In this document: positions 1 to 7,952 of the stretch, in pieces
Layout of the letters: each line of letters starts with the position of its first letter
Numbering within the stretch: the first letter of the stretch is position 1
Assembly: GCA_964599695.1 (NCBI GenBank)
Contig: CAZRGP010000019.1
Coordinates: 1-44,269, forward strand
DNA from: RUG11783 sp964599695
Lineage (GTDB): Bacteria > Bacillota > Clostridia > Oscillospirales > Ruminococcaceae
Reading direction: 5' to 3'
Length of the DNA: 44,269 nt
Notes under the pieces: model-generated
What the model was told of the DNA's origin: nothing
Seen by the model: only the letters and a program-made list of their open reading frames with translations
Database searches by the model: none
Program-made: the position numbers and the translations under genes

Positions 1-65
1 CTATTATCGACACGATTTTTGCCTGAGATACAGGAAGCTCGTGACTTCCAGTCATGAGTAGATAA

Positions 66-78
66 TATGAAGTGACCC
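66..78 (+). repeat. left subterminal inverted repeat of the IS1111-type element
   Basis: TATGAAGTGACCC, matched exactly in inverted orientation at 1611-1623. It lies 91 bases before the transposase start. Confidence 0.75.
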
Positions 79-169
79 CCGTTCTTGTAGCAACGTGGAT
101 TTACCTGCATACTAGTTACATCACAATAACGTATGTTGGGATTACCGCATACAATGAAGGGAGTCACTA

Positions 170-1294
170 ATGCAGAGTATAGTCTATGTTGGCATGGATG
201 TCCATGTCGAGAATTTCACATTCGCGTGCTACGAGGAAAGCAAAGGCATATATGCCCAAAATCAGGTAAGAGACGCGAACTGGAAATCAGTGATCAAATA
301 TCTGGAAAATATCCAAAAAAACCGTAAAGAGGAAGAGATCCATTTTGTTTGCGGATATGAGGCAGGTTGTCTGGGATACTCTCTATATCATGATTTGCTG
401 CAGGCAGAAACAAAAGTATCATTAGATTGTATCATCATGGCACCGACCACGATGGCAGTACAGGGAAACAGAACGAAGACAGATCGAAGAGACGCCTGTA
501 TGATTGCAAAGAATCTGGCCTATGGGACTTACAGCAAAGTCTATGTGGTAGATGATGAGGATAATGGGGTAAAAGATTTCATCCGCATGCGTGATGACAC
601 CAAAGCCCGCTACAAATCACTTAAACAGCAGATACTGGCATTGTGTCTTAGGCATGGCAAACGATTCGACGATGGAACAAACTGGACCAATAAGCACAAA
701 GACTGGTTAAAGAAGTTAGATCTGGGAGAAAAGAACTCAAACAGAGCTCTTCAAGAATATCTGCGCCAATTGTTTCTGACGGAAGAGGATCTGGAACGGT
801 ATGAGCGTGAAATAGAAGAGATTGCTCACGGGGAAAAGTATGTGGAAAAGGTAGGCCAACTCAAATGCCTCAAAGGGATCCAAACAGTTACAGCTCTTGC
901 GGTGATTGTCGAGATTGGTGATTTCCGCAGATTCTCAAAAGCCGAAAAGTTTGCAGCCTTTCTTGGATTGGTTCCGGGAGAGTATTCCAGTGGAGGAAAT
1001 GTAAACCGAACTTCAATCACGAAACAAGGCAACGTGCACTTGCGAAGGCTATTAATTGAGGCCTCCCAATGCCACGCCAAGGGCTTAATATATCAAAAGT
1101 CAAAAGCAATAAGAGCCAAGCAGTCTGGCCAACAGCAGGATATTATCGATTATTGTGACCGGGAGAATCTGTTCATGGCAAGAAAGTATACCCGGTTGTG
1201 CGCAAAAGGAAAAAACAGTAATGTTGCTAATACCGCTGTAGCAAGACAGCTAGCTTGCTGCATTTGGGGAATCATGACTGGAAACATTGCATAA
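170..1294 (+). CDS. IS110-family DEDD transposase
   Basis: This 374-residue protein is a recombinase of the IS110/IS1111 type, which moves its element through a circular intermediate under the direction of a guide RNA. The N-terminal RuvC-like DEDD domain is visible: D10 in YVGMDVHVEN, E64 in CGYEAG, and D105 and D108 in KTDRRDA. The middle (about 140-225) is charged and helical. The C-terminal Transposase_20 domain (about 230-300) contains the LKGIQTVTALAVIVEIGDF block and the SSGG motif, with the presumed nucleophilic serine at 272 or 273. The start is supported by AAGGGAG seven bases upstream. Length and motifs look intact, so it may be active. Family assignment is firm; the IS1111 subgroup rests on the repeats and the long downstream end. 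Confidence 0.93.
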   Translation: MQSIVYVGMDVHVENFTFACYEESKGIYAQNQVRDANWKSVIKYLENIQKNRKEEEIHFVCGYEAGCLGYSLYHDLLQAETKVSLDCIIMAPTTMAVQGNRTKTDRRDACMIAKNLAYGTYSKVYVVDDEDNGVKDFIRMRDDTKARYKSLKQQILALCLRHGKRFDDGTNWTNKHKDWLKKLDLGEKNSNRALQEYLRQLFLTEEDLERYEREIEEIAHGEKYVEKVGQLKCLKGIQTVTALAVIVEIGDFRRFSKAEKFAAFLGLVPGEYSSGGNVNRTSITKQGNVHLRRLLIEASQCHAKGLIYQKSKAIRAKQSGQQQDIIDYCDRENLFMARKYTRLCAKGKNSNVANTAVARQLACCIWGIMTGNIA

Positions 1295-1379
1295 CTGTTG
1301 CGGACTGATAAATATAAGACCTTTGCTTTGCGCATGACACTTCCAATTGTTCTTGGTATCTGTTAGAGACCAGGATAAT

Positions 1380-1611
1380 GATATAAGGTTCAGCTATCTA
1401 TGGGTGAACTATGTTGACACACATTGCATGTGTGATTCACGAGAGTAGATAATACGAGCTCCCGGCGAACCATTAGCCTGTTGGTAACCAATCCACGTAT
1501 AACAGAGTGGCCAATGCCGAGAATCTGTAGTTTCTGGTCTCCGACACATGTCAAGAACAATTGAATATCGCAGGTGATCTAAATGTCGACGAATTGTTAT
1601 TTCTTGACATG
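1380..1611 (+). ncRNA. candidate IS1111 guide (bridge/seek) RNA region
   Basis: The downstream non-coding end folds into successive hairpins. A small one pairs 1388-1392 with 1405-1409, a 6-bp one pairs 1418-1423 with 1429-1434, and a long one pairs 1547-1557 with 1601-1611 (11 bp), continued by 1558-1562 with 1592-1596. Between them are two segments that match the element's ends or flanks: GAGTAGATAATA at 1443-1454, also found at 56-67 at the left end, and ATAACAG at 1499-1505, also found at 1621-1627 at the right end. IS1111 elements encode their guide RNA on this side of the transposase. Exact RNA ends are not known; the limits are my estimate. Confidence 0.55.
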
Positions 1612-1623
1612 GGTCACTTCATA
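1611..1623 (-). repeat. right subterminal inverted repeat of the IS1111-type element
   Basis: GGGTCACTTCATA, the exact reverse complement of 66-78. It directly abuts the 3' arm of the long hairpin that ends at 1611. Confidence 0.75.
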
Positions 1624-1655
1624 ACAGTTCACTATGCCCGAAGTTATAAACGAAC

Positions 1656-1712
1656 ATGTTAAAGGGGCTGGACAGAACTGGTCATACAGTTTTGTCACAG
1701 CCCCTTTTAATA
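1656..1712. terminator. bidirectional intrinsic terminator
   Basis: A stem pairs about CATGTTAAAGGGGCTG with CAGCCCCTTTTAATATG, with T-rich sequence on both sides. It can stop transcripts from the IS on the plus strand and from the SPFH/Arc operon on the minus strand. Confidence 0.7.
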
Positions 1713-1716
1713 TGTT

Positions 1717-1893
1717 TTATTGACCGCCGCTTTGGCTTTTCTTCTTTTTTCTTTCCCTCACGCACTGGGTCAGGAGGAACTCGATCTGTCCGTTGATGGA
1801 ACGGAAGTCATCCTCCGCCCAGGAAGCGATCTCGGCATAGAGGGAGGAGGAGAGCCGGAGTGGCACCTGTTTCTTTTCTTTCTCTTTCTCCAT
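1717..1893 (-). CDS. small Arc-like ribbon-helix-helix protein
   Basis: A 58-residue protein not overlapped by any other plausible gene. It starts with a lysine/glutamate-rich stretch, followed by QVPLRLSSSLYAEIASWAED, FRSINGQIEFLL and a lysine-rich tail. A short beta strand (VPLRLS) followed by two helices with RSINGQIE is the pattern of Arc/MetJ-type DNA-binding proteins. GGAGGAAGGT sits directly before the ATG. It begins 17 bases after the SPFH stop codon, so the two genes are almost certainly one operon. It may bind the operator of its own operon (2941-2959), but that is inference; small RHH proteins of this kind are common beside SPFH genes and are often misnamed in databases. Confidence 0.8.
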   Translation of the reverse strand: MEKEKEKKQVPLRLSSSLYAEIASWAEDDFRSINGQIEFLLTQCVRERKKKKSQSGGQ

Positions 1894-1910
1894 ACCTTCC
1901 TCCGCTCTTA

Positions 1911-2909
1911 TCAGTAGATGGAACCGCTGTTCACGATGGGCTGGGCATCCTTATTGCCGCATAGCACGACCAGGAGGTTGCTCACCATCTGCGCTTTCCT
2001 CTCGTCATCGAGTTCCACCACCTGATTGTCTGACAGCTTCTTGAGAGCCATCTCGACCATTCCTACCGCACCGTCCACGATCTTCTGACGGGCTTCGATG
2101 ACAGCTTCTGCCTGCTGTCTTTGAAGCATCGCGCCTGCGATCTCAGGGGCGTAGGCGAGGTGGGTGATCCTGGCATCTAGGATGCGGATCCCGGCGAGTT
2201 CCACGCGCTGCTGGAGCTCTTCCTCGATGCGCTGGGAGATCTCGCCGCTCTCGCCGCGCAGGGAGATGGTGTGGTCCTCGTAATCGTCATACGGATAGCA
2301 GCGGACGACATCGCGCAGGGCGGAGTCCGCCTGGACTTCAACAAACTGAGGATAGTTGTCCACGTTGAATACCGCTTTCGCGGTGTCGATCACCTGCCAT
2401 GTCACCACGATACCGACTTCGATGGGGTTGCCCCGCTCGTCGTTGATCTTCTGCTTGTTGTTGTCCAGGACCTGGGCTTTCAGTGAAACGGTCTTTCTGA
2501 AAGTCGTGGATGAGGAAGTGACCTGTGTCCCGGTCGCTGAACCTGCGTTCACGGTCTCGGTGGTCACCGAGCTGAGGTTTTTTCCGGGATACACGGCGGT
2601 GCAGAAGGGATTCACGCGGTAGAAGCCTTCCTTCTTGATGGTGCCGTAGTACTTTCCGAAGAGGGTCAGGACCAGCGCCTCGTTTGGACGGACCGTCTTC
2701 AGACCGAGGAAGAAGAACCATCCGAAACAGAAATAGAGCACGCACAGGACCCGGAGGATGTTCGCCACCGTGCCGTATCCGATCGCGAAGGATGCGGCGA
2801 ACAGGAGCATGGAAAGCGCGTAGCCGCCCACTGCGAGAATGAGATTCAGCCAGCCGTTTACCGGATGGATCTCATGCTCGGTATAGGTGAGATTTGCGTT
2901 CTGATTCAT
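1911..2909 (-). CDS. SPFH/band 7 domain membrane protein
   Basis: A 332-residue protein with two hydrophobic N-terminal segments (about residues 22-45 and 48-68), then the SPFH core beginning near LKTVRPNEALVLTLFGKYYG. A charged, coiled C-terminal half follows (LQRQQAEAVIEARQKIVDGA). Proteins of this type are stomatin/flotillin-like scaffolds that form oligomers at the membrane and are linked to stress or membrane organisation; the substrate or partner is unknown. It is first in an operon with the Arc-like gene. A promoter with TTGACA at 2973-2978 (minus strand) overlaps a repeated operator at 2941-2959. The start follows AAAGGAG. It looks complete. Confidence 0.88.
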   Translation of the reverse strand: MNQNANLTYTEHEIHPVNGWLNLILAVGGYALSMLLFAASFAIGYGTVANILRVLCVLYFCFGWFFFLGLKTVRPNEALVLTLFGKYYGTIKKEGFYRVNPFCTAVYPGKNLSSVTTETVNAGSATGTQVTSSSTTFRKTVSLKAQVLDNNKQKINDERGNPIEVGIVVTWQVIDTAKAVFNVDNYPQFVEVQADSALRDVVRCYPYDDYEDHTISLRGESGEISQRIEEELQQRVELAGIRILDARITHLAYAPEIAGAMLQRQQAEAVIEARQKIVDGAVGMVEMALKKLSDNQVVELDDERKAQMVSNLLVVLCGNKDAQPIVNSGSIY

Positions 2910-2940
2910 AGTATGTAAACTCCTTTCAGGAAATCTTATC

Positions 2941-2978
2941 TGATATCATAATGATATCAGATTGCTATCTCCTGTCAA
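2941..2978 (-). promoter_or_regulatory. SPFH operon promoter with TGATATCA repeat operator
   Basis: On the minus strand TTGACA (2973-2978) is followed after 16 bases by TATCAT (2951-2956). The -10 lies inside TGATATCATAATGATATCA (2941-2959), two TGATATCA units with an 11-bp period that together also form a perfect palindrome. A repressor or autoregulator binding here would block the promoter. A near-identical site lies at 7309-7327. Confidence 0.6.
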
Positions 2979-2995
2979 GAGCGTTCACAGATTGT

Positions 2996-3568
2996 TTACA
3001 CGGCGCCGGAGGGATATACCGCGGTCTCGGTGAAAACGGCGTCCATCCGGATGTCGGTGCCGCAGCAGGGAACCGCAGGGGCTTTCTGGCAATCGAATGC
3101 GGCAGCGACGACGGCCGCGTTCCGGCAGAGGGGCAGGAACCGGTCGTAGTAGCCTCCTCCCATACCGATCCTGCCGCACGCGTCGTCAAAGACGGTGCAG
3201 GGGCAGATGACAAGGCCGATCTCCCCGGGAGGGACAGGTTCGGAGGCCGCGGGGTCCGGTTCCGGGATACCGAACGGGCCGGCGACGGTACCGCTGCCCG
3301 GTAGAGGGCACAGCGCCTCCATGCTGTCACGGTCTTTCACCTTCGGATAGCACACCTTTTTTCCGGAGGATACCGCTGCTTCCGCGACAGCGGACAGATC
3401 CGCTTCGTCCGGCATGGCCCGGTACAGCATTATGGTGGATGCGCGCAGGAAGTACGGCGAGCGGATCAGTTTCTCCGAAATGGCAGCGGAATATGCCCGG
3501 CGGAGGGCCGGGTCAAGACTGCGCCTGGCTTCCAGGCCTTGTTTTCTCAGTTCCTTTTTGGGATCCAT
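2996..3568 (-). CDS. 5-formyltetrahydrofolate cyclo-ligase
   Basis: A 190-residue cytosolic enzyme that uses ATP to convert 5-formyl-THF to 5,10-methenyl-THF, returning a storage folate to one-carbon metabolism. Family signatures are the N-terminal basic helix KKELRKQGLEARRSL, the central PFGIPEP substrate-loop motif, and the C-terminal GRIGMGGGYYDRFL phosphate-binding loop. Length is usual for the family. It is a single gene; the SPFH promoter lies directly after its stop codon, and an esterase gene diverges upstream from an 80-base gap. The ATG is the only good start. The 3' end ACAGA..VYPSGAV is slightly shorter than in some homologues but nothing essential is missing. Confidence 0.93.
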   Translation of the reverse strand: MDPKKELRKQGLEARRSLDPALRRAYSAAISEKLIRSPYFLRASTIMLYRAMPDEADLSAVAEAAVSSGKKVCYPKVKDRDSMEALCPLPGSGTVAGPFGIPEPDPAASEPVPPGEIGLVICPCTVFDDACGRIGMGGGYYDRFLPLCRNAAVVAAAFDCQKAPAVPCCGTDIRMDAVFTETAVYPSGAV

Positions 3569-3612
3569 CTGTCTCCTTACGGCAAAAAAGTCTTGCAGAA
3601 GAAATAGGATTG

Positions 3613-3641
3613 TTGTACTGTTTTCTAGTATCGATTATACA
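3613..3641 (+). promoter_or_regulatory. promoter of esterase/ATP-grasp operon
   Basis: TTGTAC (3613-3618), a 17-base spacer and TATACA (3636-3641). It predicts a transcript start near 3648, which favours the ATG at 3675 over the GTG at 3651 as the esterase start. Confidence 0.5.
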
Positions 3642-3674
3642 CTTTAAACTGTGAAAGAGGGTATTTACGTCCGT

Positions 3675-4448
3675 ATGTACAATGAATGGACTATCACGAT
3701 CCCGGAGCTGACCGGTGAGGAGGAACGGCGCGCGTACGTCTATCTTCCGAAGGAGTCTGAATACGATCCCGACAGGAGGTTCCCGGTCCTTTACATGTTT
3801 GACGGACAGAACCTGTTTTATGACGCTGACGCCTCCTACGGAAAATGCTGGGGGATCCTGGACTATTTTGAGGAATATGAGGTCCCGCTCATCGTAGCCG
3901 CCATCGAGTGCAATCATCACAGTGAGAAGGATCCCTGCGGAGGGAGGCTCTCCGAGTACTCACCCTTTGATTTTGATGACCGGTACTGGGGATCGATCAC
4001 CGGCAGGGGAAAGGTCACCATGGACTACTTCGTGAACGAGTTCAAGCCTTTCATCGACAGCCATTACCCCACGCTGCCTGACCGGGAACACACCTTTATC
4101 TCCGGAAGCTCCATGGGAGGACTGATGACCGTCTACGCCCTTATGGAATACAACGGTGTTTTCTCGCGCGGAGCCGCCCTTTCGCCCTCGTTCGGTTTCT
4201 CTCCCCGGAAGGTCCGGGAGATGATCGATAGCGCCGAGATTGGAAGGACCGTCCTGTATATGGACAACGGATCCCAGGAGATGAGCAGCGAACGGGCGAA
4301 AAAAGTGTACGCGGACGCCACCGCGCAGCTCATGCGCAAGGGCGTTCTGGTGGACAGCAGGGTCGTCCCCGACGGATTCCATTCGGAGGCGTCCTGGGAG
4401 AGATCGATACCATTTTTTCTTGAAACGTTATTTTTCGGTCTGGAATGA
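3675..4448 (+). CDS. alpha/beta-hydrolase esterase (EsterD/enterochelin esterase-like)
   Basis: A 257-residue esterase from the ATG at 3675; an in-frame GTG at 3651 would add eight residues but leaves no leader after the promoter at 3613-3641. It shows RRFPVLYMFDGQNLFYD (strand and oxyanion region), then the nucleophile elbow ISGSSMGGLMTVYAL. Late acidic and histidine residues (DNGSQE, DGFHSEASW) probably complete a Ser-Asp-His triad. This fold acts on carboxylic esters or siderophore-type esters; the substrate is unknown. No signal peptide is seen. The next gene, an ATP-grasp ligase, starts 36 bases later, so the two are probably cotranscribed. Confidence 0.82.
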   Translation: MYNEWTITIPELTGEEERRAYVYLPKESEYDPDRRFPVLYMFDGQNLFYDADASYGKCWGILDYFEEYEVPLIVAAIECNHHSEKDPCGGRLSEYSPFDFDDRYWGSITGRGKVTMDYFVNEFKPFIDSHYPTLPDREHTFISGSSMGGLMTVYALMEYNGVFSRGAALSPSFGFSPRKVREMIDSAEIGRTVLYMDNGSQEMSSERAKKVYADATAQLMRKGVLVDSRVVPDGFHSEASWERSIPFFLETLFFGLE

Positions 4449-4484
4449 CCTGAGGATACACGCAGCGAGGATCAGAGGAAAACT

Positions 4485-5672
4485 ATGAAGAATTTTGTAT
4501 TTATTTCACCGAATTTTCCGGACAACTACTGGAATTTCTGCAGACGCCTGAAAGAGAACGGCCTGAACGTGCTGGGTATCGGGGACTGCCCCTATGATGA
4601 TCTCACATGGGAGCTGAAGGAGTCCCTCAACGAGTACTACAAGGTCTCTTCCCTTGAGAATTATGATGAAGTCTACCGCGCGGTGGCGTTCTACATCCAT
4701 AAATACGGAAGGATCGACTGGCTGGAGTCCAACAACGAGTACTGGCTGGAGAGGGATGCCAACCTGAGGAAGGATTTCAACATCCGTTCCGGTTTTCAGC
4801 CTGAAGATATGCCCTGTGTGAAATTCAAGTCCAAGATGAAAGAGAGATACCGTCTCGCCGGGATCCCGGTGGCGAGGTTTCATATGGTGGACGATATCGA
4901 GTCCTGCAAGGCCTTTATTCAGGAAGTCGGCTATCCGGTCATCGTGAAGCCGGACAACGGCGTAGGAGCAACGAGGACCTACCGGCTGAAGAACGACAGT
5001 GAGCTGGAGAACTTCTTCGGGATCAAGGACGATACCCTCTATATCATGGAGGAGTACATCACTGCCACGGTCAACTCCTACGACGCCATCGTCAACAGCG
5101 CGGGCGTTCCCCTGTTTGAGACCGGCAACGTGACGGTCGTCAATCTCATGGATGTGGTGAACGAAGGCGGGAACTGCTGTTTCTACCTCCGGGATGAACT
5201 TCCCGAAGATCTGCGGACAAAGGGCAGGGCAGCTCTGAAAGCATTCGGGGTGCACAGCCGTTTCGTCCATTTCGAGTTCTTCCGTCTGGATGAGGATCAG
5301 CATATCGGAAAGAAGGGGGACATCGTTGCCCTGGAGGTCAACATGAGACCCAGCGGCGGGATCTCCCCGTCCATGATGAATTACGCCAACGGGACGGACG
5401 TCTACAAGATTTGGGCGGATATGATCGCCTTCGATCAGACGGAGAAGGGCAAGTCGGCAAAGCAGTTCTGCGTGTTCACCGGCAGACGGGACGCAAGGAA
5501 CTACGTTCTCAGCCGGGAAGATGTCCTGAGGATCTACGGAGAGCATATCGTGGAGGAGGGACGCGTGGACGCCGCTCTTGCCACGGACATGGGAGATTAT
5601 ATGTTCCTCGCCTGCTTCAAGACGATGGAGGAGATGGAGAACTTCCGGGAGAGAGTCTTCGAAGAGCGATAA
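4485..5672 (+). CDS. ATP-grasp domain carboxylate-amine ligase-like protein
   Basis: A 395-residue protein with an N-terminal Rossmann-like pre-ATP domain (FVFISPNFPDNYWNFCRRLK), an ATP-grasp core with AGIPVARF, YPVIVKPDNGVGAT (phosphate-binding loop) and YIMEEYI, and a metal-binding end VALEVNMRPSGG. Members ligate a carboxylate to an amine or thiol using ATP; the substrate is not evident. Pairing with an esterase in one operon might suggest making and hydrolysing a small ester or amide, which is inference only. Start codon follows AGAGGAAA. Transcription ends at the strong terminator at 5688-5722. Confidence 0.83.
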   Translation: MKNFVFISPNFPDNYWNFCRRLKENGLNVLGIGDCPYDDLTWELKESLNEYYKVSSLENYDEVYRAVAFYIHKYGRIDWLESNNEYWLERDANLRKDFNIRSGFQPEDMPCVKFKSKMKERYRLAGIPVARFHMVDDIESCKAFIQEVGYPVIVKPDNGVGATRTYRLKNDSELENFFGIKDDTLYIMEEYITATVNSYDAIVNSAGVPLFETGNVTVVNLMDVVNEGGNCCFYLRDELPEDLRTKGRAALKAFGVHSRFVHFEFFRLDEDQHIGKKGDIVALEVNMRPSGGISPSMMNYANGTDVYKIWADMIAFDQTEKGKSAKQFCVFTGRRDARNYVLSREDVLRIYGEHIVEEGRVDAALATDMGDYMFLACFKTMEEMENFRERVFEER

Positions 5673-5687
5673 GAATACAAAAAAACG

Positions 5688-5722
5688 AAGGGTGGAGAAG
5701 CGAGCAGCGTCTCCACCCTTTT
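5688..5722. terminator. bidirectional intrinsic terminator
   Basis: An 11-bp stem pairs AAGGGTGGAGA (5688-5698) with TCTCCACCCTT (5710-5720). It lies between convergent genes, and poly-A on the left and T on the right serve both directions. Confidence 0.85.
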
Positions 5723-5733
5723 GCGGGGAAAGA

Positions 5734-7281
5734 TCATTGTATAACAGCGAAGGACTGACCGCCGATAAAGACGGACGAGCCTTCAAGGCGGCACTCTCCG
5801 ATCCGGTACACGCAGGATCTTCCGGACAGCGCTTCGTGATCCAGGGTGAAAGGACGGGAGGAGGGATTGACCGCCAGGATGAGGGATCCCCTTTCGTAGA
5901 AGAAGGGCTCATCGGCGCCCCCTGCGTACAGGACGCGGAAGGATCCGTCGGCCTGAAGGTCCGGATACCGGTGGCGAAGCCCGATCAGGCGCCTTGTCTC
6001 GTTCAGCAGGGAGCTCTGCTCCGACATCTGATCTTCCACGGTGGGAGCGTCCGGTGATAGATCGGTGGGAAGATAGATCCTGTCCGCTCCGGCGGAGGAG
6101 AAACCGTGGTTGGCAGAGCCGTCCCACTGCATGGGCGTGCGGCTTCCGGTCCTCTGATAGCCTCCCTCTTTCGTCTTCACGTCCAGGAAGCGCATCCCGA
6201 TCTCATCCCCGTAATAGACGAAGGGGACGCCGGGCATGGTGAGGATAAAGGCGTAGGCCAGCTTCAGTTCATCGGGTGTAAGGGTCCGTGCGGGTCTGGG
6301 GGTATCGTGATTGCAGGTGAACATGGAGATGTACCCCTTTTCCCTGGAGGCCTCATATTTGGGAAGATAGTCGTCAAGGAACCGGGAGATCTCTCCTCCG
6401 GAGTCCTTTTTGAAATAGCTGCGGTCACCTCCCGGAGTCTCGTAGTCCCGCAGCAGGGTGTTGTAACCGTTGTAGTGGTGATCCAGATAAAAGTCCATGT
6501 GGAATCCGCCGAGACAGATCGCCTGACCGGGATTCGACCATTCGCTGACGAGAGCGGCATGGGGGTATTCCCTGTCCAGCATCCCGCGCACGTCCCTCCA
6601 GATCGCGGCGGTGGCGTGCTTTTCCGGGTCGTCGTTCTTGACGAGGGAGTCGGCCATATCCACGCGGAAGCCGTCACATCCCCGGTCCAGCCAGAAGCGC
6701 ATGATATCCTTCATCGCTTCCCGGGTCGCGACCGCTTCCGGAGAATCGACGGCGGACATCCAGGGTTCCGTCCGGTCCAGCCATCCGTAGTTCAGGGCGG
6801 GCTGGGACGCGAAGAAATTGAGCATGTAGGAACCTGCACGCTCCTTCATCCCGGAGATGTACGGGTGGCCGGCGATGCCTTCGAACGCGTGCCCTGTCCA
6901 GACATATCTGCCGGAGTACGCATTCGGCTCCGCCTTGCAGGACTCCAGGAACCAGGGGTGTTCGTCGGAGGTGTGACCGGGAACCAGATCCAGAAGGACA
7001 CGGATCCCCGCGTCGTGCGCCAGGCGGAACAGCCGGATCAGGTCCTCGTTGGTTCCGTATCTCGGAGCGACCTTTTTGTAATCCCGGACATCATACCCGG
7101 CATCCATGAAGGGGGAATCGAAGCAGGGGTTGATCCATAGCGCGTTGCACCCGAGATCCCGGATGTAGTCCAGTTTCTGTATGATTCCCTCAAAATCACC
7201 GATCCCGTCCCCGTTGGTGTCATAGAAAGACTGGGGATAGATCTCATAGAAGACAGCGTCCTTTAACCATTCAGGTCCCAT
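5734..7281 (-). CDS. GH13 alpha-glucosidase / oligo-1,6-glucosidase-like
   Basis: A 515-residue cytosolic glycoside hydrolase of family 13, likely to cleave alpha-glucosidic bonds in short oligosaccharides. The four conserved regions are present: DLVPGHTSDEH (near 98-108), GFRVDMAD with nucleophile D208, ALVSEWSN with acid/base E247, and FTCNHDTPR with D326. A C-terminal beta domain follows. No signal peptide is seen, so it acts inside the cell. GGAGG lies five bases before the ATG at 7281; an open frame continues upstream to 7878 but is the shadow of the HD gene. It is divergent from the HD gene, with the TGATACCA repeat operator between them. The exact substrate is not settled. Confidence 0.88.
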   Translation of the reverse strand: MGPEWLKDAVFYEIYPQSFYDTNGDGIGDFEGIIQKLDYIRDLGCNALWINPCFDSPFMDAGYDVRDYKKVAPRYGTNEDLIRLFRLAHDAGIRVLLDLVPGHTSDEHPWFLESCKAEPNAYSGRYVWTGHAFEGIAGHPYISGMKERAGSYMLNFFASQPALNYGWLDRTEPWMSAVDSPEAVATREAMKDIMRFWLDRGCDGFRVDMADSLVKNDDPEKHATAAIWRDVRGMLDREYPHAALVSEWSNPGQAICLGGFHMDFYLDHHYNGYNTLLRDYETPGGDRSYFKKDSGGEISRFLDDYLPKYEASREKGYISMFTCNHDTPRPARTLTPDELKLAYAFILTMPGVPFVYYGDEIGMRFLDVKTKEGGYQRTGSRTPMQWDGSANHGFSSAGADRIYLPTDLSPDAPTVEDQMSEQSSLLNETRRLIGLRHRYPDLQADGSFRVLYAGGADEPFFYERGSLILAVNPSSRPFTLDHEALSGRSCVYRIGECRLEGSSVFIGGQSFAVIQ

Positions 7282-7308
7282 TTTTTCCTCCAATCCGCGG
7301 GTTCTGTG

Positions 7309-7327
7309 TGATACCATAATGATACCA
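7309..7327. promoter_or_regulatory. TGATACCA direct-repeat operator between GH13 and HD genes
   Basis: TGATACCATAATGATACCA, two TGATACCA units with an 11-bp period. It matches 17 of 19 positions of the SPFH operator at 2941-2959. It could control either or both divergent genes. Confidence 0.55.
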
Positions 7328-7353
7328 CATACCGCAGAAAGAGAAGGAAGAGG

Positions 7354-7941
7354 ATGGACGGGGAGAAACTGATACAAAAGGCGATGGACTACGTTGCGGA
7401 CCTGTTCAGAGGGGACGCGGGAGGCCATGACGCCGAGCACACCATGCGCGTGTTTCGCAACGCCATGGCGATCGCGGAGCAGGAGGAGTGCGACCGTTTG
7501 GTGGTGGCTCTGTCCGCTCTGCTGCATGACGCGGACGACCACAAGCTGTTCTCCACGGAGAACAACGCCATCGCGAGAAAGTTTCTCGGGGAGAACGGAG
7601 TCTCTCCCCGGCAGACGGAAGAGATATGCCGCACGGTAAATATGGTCTCTTTCAGCAGGAACCGGGGCAAGCGGCCGGAGACAGCGGAGGGAAGGATCGT
7701 GCAGGACGCGGACAGACTGGATGCCATCGGCGCCGTGGGGATCGCCAGGACCTTCGCTTTCGGAGGAGCGCACGGCAGGGATCTGGATGATTCCATACAG
7801 CATTTCTATGACAAACTGCTGCTCCTGAAAGATGAGATGAACACGGAGGCGGGAAAGCGGGAAGCGGAGCGGAGACACCGGTTCCTGGAGATGTTCCTAG
7901 AAGAATATATAGAAGAGACGAAAGAGAAAAGCGGCGCCTGA
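7354..7941 (+). CDS. HD-domain phosphohydrolase
   Basis: A 195-residue metal-dependent phosphohydrolase. The HD signature is visible: H29 in GGHDAEHTMRV, HD at 58-59 in ALLHDADDHK, and a late aspartate in RIVQDADRLDAIG. Related proteins (YedJ-like) hydrolyse nucleotides or other phosphoesters; the substrate here is unknown. AGGAAGAGG precedes the ATG. It shares a 72-base intergenic region with the divergent GH13 gene. The stop codon lies in the loop of a hairpin shared with the convergent acyltransferase-like gene. Confidence 0.85.
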   Translation: MDGEKLIQKAMDYVADLFRGDAGGHDAEHTMRVFRNAMAIAEQEECDRLVVALSALLHDADDHKLFSTENNAIARKFLGENGVSPRQTEEICRTVNMVSFSRNRGKRPETAEGRIVQDADRLDAIGAVGIARTFAFGGAHGRDLDDSIQHFYDKLLLLKDEMNTEAGKREAERRHRFLEMFLEEYIEETKEKSGA

Positions 7942-7952
7942 CGGTGCCGCTT
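7929..7952. terminator. hairpin terminator between convergent genes
   Basis: AAGCGGCGCC (7929-7938) pairs with GGTGCCGCTT (7943-7952), one G-U pair. The T-rich side is on the minus strand, so it mainly ends the acyltransferase-like transcript. Confidence 0.6.

Larger units (their letters stand above)
56..1630 (+). mobile_element. IS110-family (IS1111-type) insertion sequence
   Basis: The element is one DEDD transposase gene (170-1294) with a short left flank and about 330 bases of non-coding sequence on the right. A 13-bp sequence, TATGAAGTGACCC, occurs at 66-78 and in inverted form at 1611-1623. Subterminal inverted repeats with a long downstream non-coding end are the layout of the IS1111 subgroup of IS110. 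The exact outer ends cannot be fixed from one copy because these elements make no target duplication, so the limits are approximate. The element is AT-richer than the backbone to its right, in keeping with acquisition. Confidence 0.8.

Noticed and set aside
4506..5912. 468-codon minus frame opposite the ATP-grasp gene
   Set aside because: Shadow of a clearly coding gene; no binding site.
5734..7878. 714-codon minus frame extending the GH13 gene
   Set aside because: The extra upstream part is the shadow of the HD gene; the ATG at 7281 has a perfect binding site and the family start.
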